Shown: positions 25,033 to 32,790, counted from the first letter of the stretch. The stretch is DNA of 38,903 nucleotides from SYIM01 sp041182885 (GCA_049423065.1 JBMSQB010000040.1:1-38903), one strand, 5' to 3'. Translations and numbers: made by a program. The notes: generated from the sequence alone by a model not told the origin.

Positions 25033-25899
25033 ATGGCTGCCGGAGCCCACTCTCAAGCGCCTTACTACTTTGTTCCCAGCCCCTCTCATTGGCCTGCCGT
25101 GGGCTCGGTTGCCCTGTTGTGCTTCGGTTTCGGCATGTCCGGTTGGGTGAATGGCGCGGCCTACGGGCCCTGGCTGTTCGCCGCGTTTCTCGCGATTCTG
25201 ATCTTCATGATGGTGGGCTGGTTTGGCACGGTTGCGGCCGAGTCCGAGTCCGGCATGTACAACCATCGGGTCGACACCGCCTTTCGCTGGTCGATGGGCT
25301 GGTTCATCTTCTCCGAGGTCATGTTTTTCGCAGCGTTTTTCGGTGCGCTCTACTACGCGCGAACCATCAGCATGCCCTGGCTTGGCGACCTTGATCACAA
25401 GTCGGTTCTCTGGCCGGATTTCCAGGCGGTCTGGCCCAATCTCGGGCCTGCCGGAGTGATCGATACCTTCCAGACCATCGGCCCCTGGCCGATCCCCACC
25501 ATCAACACTGCGCTGCTGCTTGCGTCCGGCGTCACACTCACGATCGCCCATCACGCGCTGAAGGAAAGCCGGCGCGGCTCGGTGGTGTTCTGGATGTTCG
25601 TCACGATCCTACTGGGGGCGGTATTCCTCGCCTGCCAGGCCTACGAATACATGCATGCTTACAAGGATCTGAACCTCAAGCTCACCTCGGGCGTGTTCGG
25701 CTCCACCTTCTTCATGCTCACCGGCTTCCATGGTTTCCACGTCACGGTGGGGGCCATCATGCTGGCGGCGGTGCTGTTCCGGCTGCTGAAGGGCCACTTC
25801 ACTGCCGAGAACCACTTCGCATTCGAAGCGGCGGCCTGGTACTGGCACTTCGTTGACGTGGTGTGGCTGGGGCTCTACGTCGTGGTTTACTGGCTGTAA
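25033..25899 (+). CDS. ctaE: Cytochrome c oxidase subunit III
   Basis: Seven-TM core subunit of the oxidase that stabilises the catalytic site. The 288 aa start after AGGGAGAA at the ideal distance. YYFVPSPSHWPAVGSVALL opens the first helix. MFFAAFFGALYYAR, LTGFHGFHVTVGAIML and the ending AAAWYWHFVDVVWLGLYVVVYW are subunit III signatures. A strong hairpin follows the stop codon. Confidence 0.96.
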   Translation: MAAGAHSQAPYYFVPSPSHWPAVGSVALLCFGFGMSGWVNGAAYGPWLFAAFLAILIFMMVGWFGTVAAESESGMYNHRVDTAFRWSMGWFIFSEVMFFAAFFGALYYARTISMPWLGDLDHKSVLWPDFQAVWPNLGPAGVIDTFQTIGPWPIPTINTALLLASGVTLTIAHHALKESRRGSVVFWMFVTILLGAVFLACQAYEYMHAYKDLNLKLTSGVFGSTFFMLTGFHGFHVTVGAIMLAAVLFRLLKGHFTAENHFAFEAAAWYWHFVDVVWLGLYVVVYWL

Positions 25900-25937
25900 G
25901 CAGTTCGTCACCGCCCGGAAACGGGCGTGCTCGACAT

Positions 25938-25960
25938 CAGGGGCGCCATCGGCGCCCCTG
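25938..25960. terminator. Strong hairpin between ctaE and the convergent twin-TM gene
   Basis: CAGGGGCGCC-ATC-GGCGCCCCTG is a perfect 10-bp stem with a 3-base loop in the 96-base gap between convergent genes. It is positioned to end transcription from both sides. T-runs are absent, so in vivo it may act with Rho or as a 3' mRNA-stabilising stem. Confidence 0.7.
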
Positions 25961-25995
25961 GTTGCTTCAGGCACTCGGGAAGGGCTCGCGATGCG

Positions 25996-26211
25996 CTATC
26001 GAGCCGGACCGACCGGCACCCCGGTGCTCTGAATCCAGCCAAGCTGGTGTGCGATCAGGATGAAGACGAACAGCGCCACCGAGAAACCGACCCGCAGAGC
26101 CAGTGCGCGGACGGTGTTGTGGGTGCGGCCCTTGTCCCGGATCAGGAACACCATGGCCGACCCCAGGCTTGCGATGATCAGCACGAAAGCGATCACGATG
26201 ATGATTTTCAA
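25996..26211 (-). CDS. Twin transmembrane protein (DUF2909-like)
   Basis: Protein of 71 aa with two TM helices (IIIVIAFVLIIASLGSAMVFLI and RVGFSVALFVFILIAHQLGW) joined by a short basic loop (RDKGRTHNTVRALALR). This layout matches the small twin-TM proteins found beside surf1 in beta-proteobacterial oxidase loci. It is divergent from surf1 with a 44-base gap. An assembly role is suspected only from position. Confidence 0.78.
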   Translation of the reverse strand: MKIIIVIAFVLIIASLGSAMVFLIRDKGRTHNTVRALALRVGFSVALFVFILIAHQLGWIQSTGVPVGPAR

Positions 26212-26255
26212 GACAGGGCTCCGCCAATCGAACCCGGAATTGTAGGCGCACGGAA

Positions 26256-27032
26256 TTGCCGCGACTGAAAGTAAAGGGCATTGCCCTGCTGCCCTCGATT
26301 GCCGCGTTTCTGCTGGTGGCGCTCACGGTCTCGCTCGGCAACTGGCAAACGCGGCGCGCAGCGGAGAAGGTCGCGATGCAGGCCGAACGCGATCAGGCGG
26401 CTGCGCAGGCGCCAGTCACGCTCGATGCGCGCGCGCTCGCTGCGCCCGATGCGCTCCTCGGGCGTCGCGTGGTTGCGGACGGGCGCTTCCTCGAGCGGTA
26501 TTCGGTCTTCATCGACAACCGCGGCTACCGTGGCCAGGCGGGTTTTCATGTGCTGACGCCGTTTCGCCTCGAGGGCCAGGCAGAAACGGTACTGGTGCTG
26601 CGGGGCTGGGTGCCACAGGATCCCGCCGCACGCGGCCGCCTGCCCACGCTCGCGACCCCTGCAACGCCGGTACGTATCGAGGCGCTCGCGCAGCGCGACC
26701 TCGATCAGGTGCTTGAACTCATGAAGGCCGCACCGCCGGGGCCCGAGGACCGGTTGTGGCAGAACGCGAGCATTTCGGCGGTGAGCCAGTGGTCGGGTCT
26801 TGCGCTGCTTCCTGTCGTGCTGCGTCAGACCGCCGAGGCGCCGCTGCCGTCCGGGGTGCCGCCAACCGCAAGCCCCGCCCCTGAGGCGGTGGCCCTGGTG
26901 CGCGACTGGCCCAGCCCCGGAGCGGGCGTGGACAAACATCGCGCCTACGCGTTTCAGTGGTATTCGATGGCGGTCCTGGTGACTGTTCTCTGGTTCATAT
27001 TTTTCTGGCGTTCGCGCCACCCCCGCTCATGA
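26256..27032 (+). CDS. SURF1-family cytochrome oxidase assembly protein
   Basis: Inner-membrane factor that helps place heme a in oxidase subunit I. The 258 aa have an N-terminal TM helix (ALLPSIAAFLLVALTVSLGNWQ) and a C-terminal one (YSMAVLVTVLWFIFFW). LGNWQTRRAAEK, GRFLERYSVFIDNRGYRGQAGFHV-type sequence and HRAYAFQWYSMA are SURF1 signatures. Start is TTG 26256, the only start codon that keeps the short N-terminus. It overlaps the next gene by ATGA. Confidence 0.9.
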   Translation: MPRLKVKGIALLPSIAAFLLVALTVSLGNWQTRRAAEKVAMQAERDQAAAQAPVTLDARALAAPDALLGRRVVADGRFLERYSVFIDNRGYRGQAGFHVLTPFRLEGQAETVLVLRGWVPQDPAARGRLPTLATPATPVRIEALAQRDLDQVLELMKAAPPGPEDRLWQNASISAVSQWSGLALLPVVLRQTAEAPLPSGVPPTASPAPEAVALVRDWPSPGAGVDKHRAYAFQWYSMAVLVTVLWFIFFWRSRHPRS

Positions 27033-27628
27033 CAACGACTTCATCGCCCCCGGCGCCCGCGGTTTCCCGTGGCCGGCTCAAGCTGATTCTGGTGCTGCTG
27101 GTCTGCGCAGCGCCAGTGCTTGCGTCCTACTTCACCTACTACGTCATCCGGCCGGAGGGCCGGATCAATTATGCCGATCTGATCGAGCCGCAACGCCCGG
27201 TGGGCGATACGGTGATTCAGCGCCCTGATGGCGCGGCCGACACCCTTGCAAGCCTGCGCGGCAAGTGGGTGCTGGTTGCAGCCGCCCCGCCCGCGTGCGA
27301 TGCCGCCTGCAGCACTGCGCTCTACAACATCCGGCAGGTCCGACTCACCACCGGTCGCGAACGCGAGCGCGTGGAGCGCCTCTGGCTGCTCACCGAGCCG
27401 GGGGACCCTGACCCGGCGCTGCTCGCGCAGCATGAAGGGCTCATCGTTCGCCGGATTGCCGCCGATTCGCTGACCCGCTTTGAACCGGCGACGGGCGGCC
27501 GCAGCGCCGACCATATTTTCATCATCGACCCGATGGGCAACCTGATGATGCGTTTTCCCGCGCAGCCCGATCCCAGCCGGATGAAAAAGGACCTCATCAA
27601 ACTGCTACGTGCATCACGCATCGGATGA
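27029..27628 (+). CDS. SCO-like thioredoxin-fold membrane protein
   Basis: Anchored protein of 199 aa with one TM helix (about 16-40, KLILVLLVCAAPVLASYFTYYV). The periplasmic domain contains LRGKWVLVAAAPPACDAACSTALYNIRQVR, and C90-x3-C94 resembles the copper/thiol CxxxC of Sco proteins. A histidine (H162, in DHIFIIDPMGN) lies where Sco keeps its third ligand. The rest is too divergent to call Sco1 itself, which is encoded at 29647. It overlaps surf1 by 4 bases and precedes ctaA by 4. Probably an oxidase assembly or redox factor; substrate unknown. Confidence 0.75.
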   Translation: MTTTSSPPAPAVSRGRLKLILVLLVCAAPVLASYFTYYVIRPEGRINYADLIEPQRPVGDTVIQRPDGAADTLASLRGKWVLVAAAPPACDAACSTALYNIRQVRLTTGRERERVERLWLLTEPGDPDPALLAQHEGLIVRRIAADSLTRFEPATGGRSADHIFIIDPMGNLMMRFPAQPDPSRMKKDLIKLLRASRIG

Positions 27629-27632
27629 TCGA

Positions 27633-28673
27633 ATGAATGCTTCGTCTGCTTCCCTCTCGGGCGCGGGTCGCGCGCCTGCGTATCGTCGGTTGATCGGTTT
27701 CACCGCGGTGCTCACGCTTGCGCTCATCATGCTGGGTGCGTGGGTGCGCCTCACCGATGCCGGGCTCGGCTGCCCCGACTGGCCGGGCTGCTACGGCAAG
27801 CTCACGCCCATTCAGGCCAAGTCCGATATCGCCCGAGCGGTGGTCGAGCAGGGTGGCGAGCACGGTCCGGTCTCCATGGGCAAGGCGTGGCGCGAAATGA
27901 TCCACCGCTATGTCGCCTCGGGTCTGGGCCTGCTGATCATCGCCATTGCCGTGATGGGCTGGCGCGCGCGTCGCCGGCTCGATCAGTCACCGGTGCTGCC
28001 GATTGCTCTGGTGGGTGTGGTGATCATGCAGGGGCTCTTTGGCATGTGGACGGTCACGCTTCTGTTGAAGCCCGCGGTGGTCACGCTTCATCTCGCGGGC
28101 GGCATGCTCACCTTCGCCCTGCTGATCTGGCTCTGGCAGCGCCAGCAGCCGCGCTGGTCGGCGGTGGATGAACGGGCGCTTGTGCGCCTGCGGCTCCTTG
28201 CGCAGGGGGCGCTGGTGCTGGTGGCATTGCAGATTCTGCTGGGTGGCTGGACCAGCACCAACTACGCCGCACTTGCCTGTACCGATCTGCCGAGGTGTCA
28301 GGGCCGGTGGTGGCCCGACATGAACTTTGAAGACGCGTTCCATGTGTTCAGAGAGCTCGGCCGCACCGACGACGGCGAGTTCCTGCCCGCGCAGGCGCTT
28401 ACCGCGATTCACCTCATGCATCGGCTGGGCGCGATCTGTGTCTCCGCCTGGCTTGGCTTTCTCGCCTGGCGCGTGATGAAGGTGCCTGGGACCCGGGGTT
28501 TCGGGCTCGCGCTCCTGCTCATGCTCGCGACTCAGTTTTCGCTGGGGCTCTCCAATGTCTGGTTCAGTCTCCCGATCGCGGTCGCGGTGGCCCATACCGG
28601 TGGCGCGGCCGTGCTGCTCGCGCTGGTCGTGGTGCTAAACTTCCGGGTTGCGCAAGCACGGTTGACACACTGA
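27633..28673 (+). CDS. ctaA: Heme A synthase (COX15/CtaA)
   Basis: Oxidises the C8 methyl of heme O to make heme A for the oxidase. The 346 aa have eight TM helices with histidines in IHRYVASGLG, LHLAGGM, IHLMHRLGA and AHTGGAA as heme ligands. Paired cysteines occur in the two extracytoplasmic loops (GLGCPDWPGCYG and LACTDLPRCQG). I chose ATG 27633; a GTG 24 bases earlier overlaps the previous gene. ctaB follows after 80 bases. Confidence 0.93.
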   Translation: MNASSASLSGAGRAPAYRRLIGFTAVLTLALIMLGAWVRLTDAGLGCPDWPGCYGKLTPIQAKSDIARAVVEQGGEHGPVSMGKAWREMIHRYVASGLGLLIIAIAVMGWRARRRLDQSPVLPIALVGVVIMQGLFGMWTVTLLLKPAVVTLHLAGGMLTFALLIWLWQRQQPRWSAVDERALVRLRLLAQGALVLVALQILLGGWTSTNYAALACTDLPRCQGRWWPDMNFEDAFHVFRELGRTDDGEFLPAQALTAIHLMHRLGAICVSAWLGFLAWRVMKVPGTRGFGLALLLMLATQFSLGLSNVWFSLPIAVAVAHTGGAAVLLALVVVLNFRVAQARLTH

Positions 28674-28680
28674 GCGACCA

Positions 28681-28692
28681 GGCCTCGAGGCC
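28681..28692. repeat. 12-bp perfect palindrome between ctaA and ctaB
   Basis: GGCCTCGAGGCC lies in the 80-base gap between ctaA and ctaB, just after the ctaA stop. It can fold only as a short stem with a 4-base loop and has no T-run. It may be chance, a binding site or an RNA processing signal. Confidence 0.3.
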
Positions 28693-28753
28693 CAGTGGTT
28701 CATTGGTCCGATCATCCGGCTTTGCCTACCGCACCCCCCTCGGTCGTCCTGCC

Positions 28754-29647
28754 ATGCAACTGACCCGCAACGCACCTGCCAGCTGGCGATACATCGCTCT
28801 GCAGTATTTCGCGCTCACCAAGCCGCGCGTGGTGCTGCTTGCTGCGTTCTGTGCGCTGATCGGCATGCTGCTCGCAACCGATGGCCCCCTGCCCTGGACC
28901 CTGTTGGGCGCAGGGCTTGCCGGCATCTCGCTCTTGGCCGGCGCGGGGTTTGCATTCAATTGTCTGATCGAACGCAGCATCGATGCGCGCATGGCGCGCA
29001 CCCGCGCCCGCCCGCTCGCCCGGGGCGAAGTGGGCGTCACCGGCACCATCATCTTCGCGGGCGTGATCGGCGGTCTGGGTGCCGCGCTCCTCTACTGGGC
29101 GGTCAACCCCCTCACCATGTGGCTCACCATGGCCACCTTTGTCGGTTATGCCGTCATCTACACCGTGCTCCTCAAGCCCGCCACGCCGCAAAACATCGTG
29201 ATCGGTGGCGCCTCGGGTGCCATGCCCCCGGTGCTCGGCTGGGCTGCGGTTGCCAACGAGGTGACCGCGCCTGCGCTGGTGCTGTTCCTGATCATTTTCG
29301 TCTGGACGCCCCCCCACTTCTGGGCGCTTGCGCTTTACCGCATCGAAGACTATCGGCGCTCGGGGCTTCCGATGCTGCCGGTCACACACGGCCCCGAATT
29401 CACCCGCCTGAATGTTCTGCTCTACACCGTGCTGCTGGTGGCGGTGTCGGTCATGCCCTACATGATCCGCATGAGCGGGCTTTTCTATCTGCTGAGTGCA
29501 TTGGTGCTTGGCGGCGTGTTTCTCTGGTATGCGTGGCGGCTGTGGCGCAACTACTCCGATGCGCTTGCCCGCAAGACCTTCAGCTACTCCATTTTCTATC
29601 TGTCGGCGCTCTTTGGGGCGCTGCTGATCGATCACTACCTGCGCTGA
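28754..29647 (+). CDS. ctaB: Protoheme IX farnesyltransferase (heme O synthase)
   Basis: UbiA-family prenyltransferase that farnesylates heme B to heme O, the precursor for CtaA. The 297 aa have about nine TM helices. The first Asp-rich site reads NCLIERSIDARMARTRARPL, and the second region is WTPPHFWALALYRIEDYRRSGLPMLP-type. ATG 28754 gives the family N-terminus LTKPRVVLLAAF within 40 residues; the frame is open to a TTG at 28703. Its stop overlaps the sco1 start (TGATG). Confidence 0.94.
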   Translation: MQLTRNAPASWRYIALQYFALTKPRVVLLAAFCALIGMLLATDGPLPWTLLGAGLAGISLLAGAGFAFNCLIERSIDARMARTRARPLARGEVGVTGTIIFAGVIGGLGAALLYWAVNPLTMWLTMATFVGYAVIYTVLLKPATPQNIVIGGASGAMPPVLGWAAVANEVTAPALVLFLIIFVWTPPHFWALALYRIEDYRRSGLPMLPVTHGPEFTRLNVLLYTVLLVAVSVMPYMIRMSGLFYLLSALVLGGVFLWYAWRLWRNYSDALARKTFSYSIFYLSALFGALLIDHYLR

Positions 29648-30315
29648 TGCCGGTCCCCGCCAAGTGTCTGTCGCGCAGGCGCAGGGCGCTGTTGCGCACG
29701 GGGGTTGCCGCCCTGCCCGGTTCGCTGTCGCGGGGCTTGCTGGCGGGGCCTGCGCTCGGTCTCGGTCTCGCGGGAGTGGGTGGCTGCGGCCGGCAGTCCG
29801 GATTCCGTGGCATCGACATCACCGGCGCAGACTTCGCGAAGGGATTCGATCTCACCGATCATCGGGGGCGCCGAACCCGGCTGGAAGATTTCTCCGGCAA
29901 GCTTCTCGTGGTGTTTTTCGGCTACACCCAGTGTCCCGATGTCTGCCCCACGACCATGGCGGAAATGGCCGAGGTCATGCGGCGCCTGGGGCCGCTTGCC
30001 GAGCAGGTGCGGGTCGCGTTCATCACCGTTGACCCCGAACGCGACACGCAGGAGCTGTTGTCGCACTATGTTCCCGCCTTCCATCCCGAGTTCATCGGCT
30101 TGTGGGGCGATGCCGATGCCACCGCGCGCACGGCGCGGGCTTTCCGGGTGGTCTATCAGAAAGTGCCCGGCAAGACGCCCGGCAGCTACACGGTTGACCA
30201 CAGCGCGGGCAGTTATGTCTTTGACCGGCGCTCGCGCGTGCGACTCATGATCCGCCATGGCGCACAGGCCGAGGCGATTGAGGCCGATCTGCGGCGCCTT
30301 CTGGGCGAGCGCTAG
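29647..30315 (+). CDS. SCO1/SenC-family copper chaperone
   Basis: Delivers copper to the CuA site of subunit II. ATG 29647 overlaps the ctaB TGA by one base and gives 222 aa. An Arg-rich N-terminus and hydrophobic stretch end in VGGC, a possible lipobox. The thioredoxin-fold domain has GYTQC-x-D-V-C, i.e. copper ligands C96 and C100 (CPDVC), and H185 in VDHSAG. FITVDPERDT is also typical. A longer open frame upstream lies within ctaB and is not used. Its TAG shares CTAG with the convergent EamA gene. Confidence 0.92.
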   Translation: MPVPAKCLSRRRRALLRTGVAALPGSLSRGLLAGPALGLGLAGVGGCGRQSGFRGIDITGADFAKGFDLTDHRGRRTRLEDFSGKLLVVFFGYTQCPDVCPTTMAEMAEVMRRLGPLAEQVRVAFITVDPERDTQELLSHYVPAFHPEFIGLWGDADATARTARAFRVVYQKVPGKTPGSYTVDHSAGSYVFDRRSRVRLMIRHGAQAEAIEADLRRLLGER

Positions 30316-31217
30316 TCAGGCTGTCTTGCTTTGCGCGGCCGAAGCGAAAGCGCCGCCGCGAGGCTTGCCAACACAATCAGTGCCCCGCCTGCGAGCACAT
30401 GGGGGCGCAGTGTCTCGCCTGCGATCAGTACGCTCGACAGCGCGGCGACCGGGACCTCGGTAAGCATCACGATCGCGGTGACGCGGGTGGGAAGCCGGGG
30501 CGCGCCAAACTGCAGCGCGGCATTGGCGACCAGCAGGATCACCGCGAGGACCACCGAACCGGGCAGCCACGCGAAGTCGTTGACAGGCGGGGCGCTGATC
30601 ATGCCGACGGCCATCAGCGCGACGCCCACCCCGGCGGGCACCAGTGCCGAGCCCACGCTCATGGCCAGCGCCCGCGCGGTGGCCGGCGCCTCGCCCAGGC
30701 CGCGCAGCTGCACATTCAGCCAGGCAAATGCGGCGCCACCCGCCACGCCCAGCCAGTCACCGAGCGATGTGGGCCAGGGCAGCCCGGTGCCGGGCTCCCA
30801 CAGCACGACGGCGGCGCCTGCGATGGCGACCAGCGCGCGAACCGCCGCCCCAGCAGTAATCGGCTCGGCGAGCAGCCAGCGGGCAAGCAGCATGGTCCAG
30901 ACCGGCATGAGGTAAAAAAGAAGCACCACGCGAAGTACTTCCCCTGCCGTCATTCCCCAATTAAAGCAAGCGTTGGTAAGCCCTGCAGCGAGAGCAAGTA
31001 CCCACAGTCGGCGGTCGGACAGAAGCCGTGCGAGGGCGCTTCGCCACAGCAGTGCGATGCCGACGCTACCGATCAGAAAGACAATGGCGGTGGCCCAGAG
31101 CCCATGCAGACCCCGCTCCGCGAGATAGCGCAGCGGCCACCACGACAGGCCCCAGATCGTGGCATTGAACAGCAGCGCGAGCAGCGCGGGTCCGCTTCCC
31201 GGGGGCACGGCGCTCAC
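30312..31217 (-). CDS. EamA-family (DMT) permease
   Basis: Ten-TM drug/metabolite transporter-type permease of 301 aa in the inner membrane. It begins ALLALLFNATIWGLSWWPLRYL and contains the paired EamA repeats, with VVLLFYLMPVWTMLLARWLL ending the first half and VTAIVMLTEVPVAALSSVLIAGE in the second. I chose GTG 31217, which overlaps the nitroreductase stop as GTGA; the frame stays open upstream but through other genes. Substrate is unknown. It is the last gene of the minus-strand array. Confidence 0.85.
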   Translation of the reverse strand: MSAVPPGSGPALLALLFNATIWGLSWWPLRYLAERGLHGLWATAIVFLIGSVGIALLWRSALARLLSDRRLWVLALAAGLTNACFNWGMTAGEVLRVVLLFYLMPVWTMLLARWLLAEPITAGAAVRALVAIAGAAVVLWEPGTGLPWPTSLGDWLGVAGGAAFAWLNVQLRGLGEAPATARALAMSVGSALVPAGVGVALMAVGMISAPPVNDFAWLPGSVVLAVILLVANAALQFGAPRLPTRVTAIVMLTEVPVAALSSVLIAGETLRPHVLAGGALIVLASLAAALSLRPRKARQPD

Positions 31218-31798
31218 GCGCCCAGCCAATCGGACCAGACATCCTGGGCGAGTGCCTTGGGCGCGCGGCTGGAAGGCGGACGGGTGGCGGTGCCGAGCGC
31301 GATCCAGCCAACCAGGGTTTCGCCTGGGGCGCAGAAGGCGCGTGCGAGGAGGGGATCGCGAACCTTGGCACCGGACAGCATCTTGCCGGCGTAGCCCAGC
31401 GCATGGGCGGCGTTGAGGAAATTGGTCAAGGCGCCGCCCACCGCGATCCATTGCTCGTGTGCCGGCACCAGTGGGTGGCCGAGGTCGATACGCGCGGTGA
31501 GCGCCACACTGACCGGTGCGCGGCGCGCGCGCTCGGCATCGAGCTGCGCGCCGGCCTCGTCTTTGCCGGCCTCGCGCGCCGCCTGTGCGAAGAGCGAAGC
31601 CAGTCGCTCGCGTGCCGCACCGCGGATCACGCTGAATCGAAAGGGCACCAGTTCGGCATGGTCGGGTGCCTTCAGCGCAGCCGCAGCCATTTGCGCGAGC
31701 GCGAGGTCGTCCGGGCCGGGCTCGGACAGATGCTTGATACCGAGCGAGTGTCGGGTGACGAGCAGCTGCAGGCGATCGTTGGATGAGGAATCGGGCAT
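31214..31798 (-). CDS. Nitroreductase family protein (YdjA-like)
   Basis: FMN-dependent flavoprotein of the nitroreductase fold, 194 aa. The N-terminal LLVTRHSLGIKHLSEPGPD holds the FMN-phosphate arginine region. APDHAELVPFRFSVIRG and the late AVGGALTNFLNAAHALGYAGKMLSG match YdjA-type single-domain enzymes. It lies 24 bases after the DsrE-like gene. The physiological substrate is unknown; general redox or detoxification is the usual annotation. Confidence 0.87.
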   Translation of the reverse strand: MPDSSSNDRLQLLVTRHSLGIKHLSEPGPDDLALAQMAAAALKAPDHAELVPFRFSVIRGAARERLASLFAQAAREAGKDEAGAQLDAERARRAPVSVALTARIDLGHPLVPAHEQWIAVGGALTNFLNAAHALGYAGKMLSGAKVRDPLLARAFCAPGETLVGWIALGTATRPPSSRAPKALAQDVWSDWLGA

Positions 31799-31822
31799 GG
31801 CTGCTCGGTCGTCGGCACTTGC

Positions 31823-32230
31823 TCAGAATACCAGCGCGCGCCAGCGCTGATCGGCGGCGCGGGCCATGAATTGCACTGCCCCACCGCGGCCCCCGCATTC
31901 CGGGATGAGCACAGTGGAGGCGAGGCCGTGCGCGGCCAGCGCATCGCTGCAGGCAAAAAGTCTTGCGCCCAGCTGTGTTGCTTCGCGAATGGAGTCGAGC
32001 ACGGTCTTGGGATGCTGGGGGTTCGGCCGGAGTGCTGCGGCGGCGCCCGGGGCAAGCAGCTGCACGCTGGCTGCGCTGAAGAACATTTCTACCGGAATGT
32101 CCATCGCGGCGGCGGCGGCGGCATGAAAGAACGGCGTGGCCAGTCGCTCGGGCGAGCGCGGGTCGGTTGCCCAGAGCAGGATCGCCACGCCTGCAACCTG
32201 ATGGTCGATGAAGCCGCTTGCCTGCGTCAC
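31823..32230 (-). CDS. DsrE-like sulfur-relay-type protein
   Basis: Small cytoplasmic protein of 135 aa resembling the DsrE/TusD fold. A hydrophobic first strand (GVAILLWATDPRSPERL) is followed by a helix, then PVEMFFSAASVQLL. LFACSDALAAHGL places C94 where DsrE-like proteins often hold the persulfide cysteine; C112 (PECGGRGG) is a second. I chose GTG 32230, two bases after the GcvH-like stop; the longer frame to 32686 overlaps the GcvH-like gene out of frame. A sulfur- or selenium-carrying role is inferred from the fold and neighbours; assignment by motif only. Confidence 0.68.
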   Translation of the reverse strand: MTQASGFIDHQVAGVAILLWATDPRSPERLATPFFHAAAAAAMDIPVEMFFSAASVQLLAPGAAAALRPNPQHPKTVLDSIREATQLGARLFACSDALAAHGLASTVLIPECGGRGGAVQFMARAADQRWRALVF

Positions 32231-32232
32231 GG

Positions 32233-32670
32233 TCAGTCGATCCGGTAGAGGCGCGCGTGGTCTGCCATGGCGGCCCTCACCCCCTCGCCGTGCAGCAATG
32301 CCAGCCGCTCGTGGTCGAGCGCCTCGGGCCGGATCCGCGCGATCCAGCCCTCGCCATAGGGATCGGCATGCACGATCTCGGGGGACTCGGGCAGGCGGGG
32401 ATTGGTCTCGACGACCGTACCCGAAAGAGGCGACTTCACCGACACGATGGATTTGGCGAGCTCGACCACCGCGACCGACTTCCCCTGCTCGATTGCCGTG
32501 CCCGCCGCTTTGGCCCGACACATGTAGATCTCGCCTGCAAGTGCGATGCCGAGCGAGGTGATGCCCACGGTGGCAGTACCGTCGGGTGCGAGCCGTGCCC
32601 AGACCTGATGCTCGATCAGGTAGTGCAGATCGGCTGGAAAGGCGAGCTCGTCGAAGCGCACAGTACTCAT
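32233..32670 (-). CDS. GcvH-like lipoyl-carrier protein
   Basis: Biotinyl/lipoyl-domain protein of 145 aa that follows GcvH along its length: YLIEHQVWARL, DGTATVGITSLGIALAGEIYM, SPLSGTVVETNPRLPESPEIVHADPYGEGWI. The lipoylation lysine is K73 in VVELAKSIV, where glycine-cleavage GcvH usually has ESVKA. The C-terminus is about 15 residues longer than usual. No gcvT or gcvP lies nearby; it sits between the selenocysteine tRNA (24 bases) and the DsrE-like gene (2 bases). It may be a dedicated carrier (LbpA-type) rather than the housekeeping GcvH. Confidence 0.85.
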   Translation of the reverse strand: MSTVRFDELAFPADLHYLIEHQVWARLAPDGTATVGITSLGIALAGEIYMCRAKAAGTAIEQGKSVAVVELAKSIVSVKSPLSGTVVETNPRLPESPEIVHADPYGEGWIARIRPEALDHERLALLHGEGVRAAMADHARLYRID

Positions 32671-32694
32671 GGGAAGCGGCCGTCATGAGGCGGT

Positions 32695-32790
32695 TGGCGG
32701 AGGGGAATGGGAGTCGAACCCACCCGGCAGCGCTTGGCGCCGCCCACAGGGTTTGAAGCCCGGCCGACCCACCAGGATCGTTTCCCCTCC
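32695..32790 (-). tRNA. selC: tRNA-Sec (anticodon UCA)
   Basis: The selenocysteine tRNA that reads UGA with SelB. The 96 bases include an encoded 3' CCA (32695-32697). The acceptor stem is 8 bp (32783-32790 with 32699-32706) and the T stem 5 bp with TTCGACT in the loop, the bacterial 8/5 Sec pattern. The D stem is 6 bp, and the variable arm is an 8-bp stem (GGCGGCGC/GCGCTGCC) capped by CAA. The anticodon TCA is at 32754-32756 inside loop CTTCAAA. The anticodon stem CCGGG/CCCTG has one C-U mismatch. TTGACT at 32832-32827 could be a -35 of its own promoter. Confidence 0.96.

Noticed and set aside
30312..31898. A 528-codon minus-strand frame suggesting a fusion to the EamA permease
   Set aside because: The upstream ~227 codons are an out-of-frame reading of the nitroreductase gene and beyond; the permease starts at GTG 31217 with a GTGA overlap.
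31823..32686. A 287-codon open frame covering both the GcvH-like and DsrE-like regions
   Set aside because: Its first half is Arg/Ser-rich and runs out of frame through the clearly conserved GcvH-like gene; only the part from GTG 32230 resembles a protein family.
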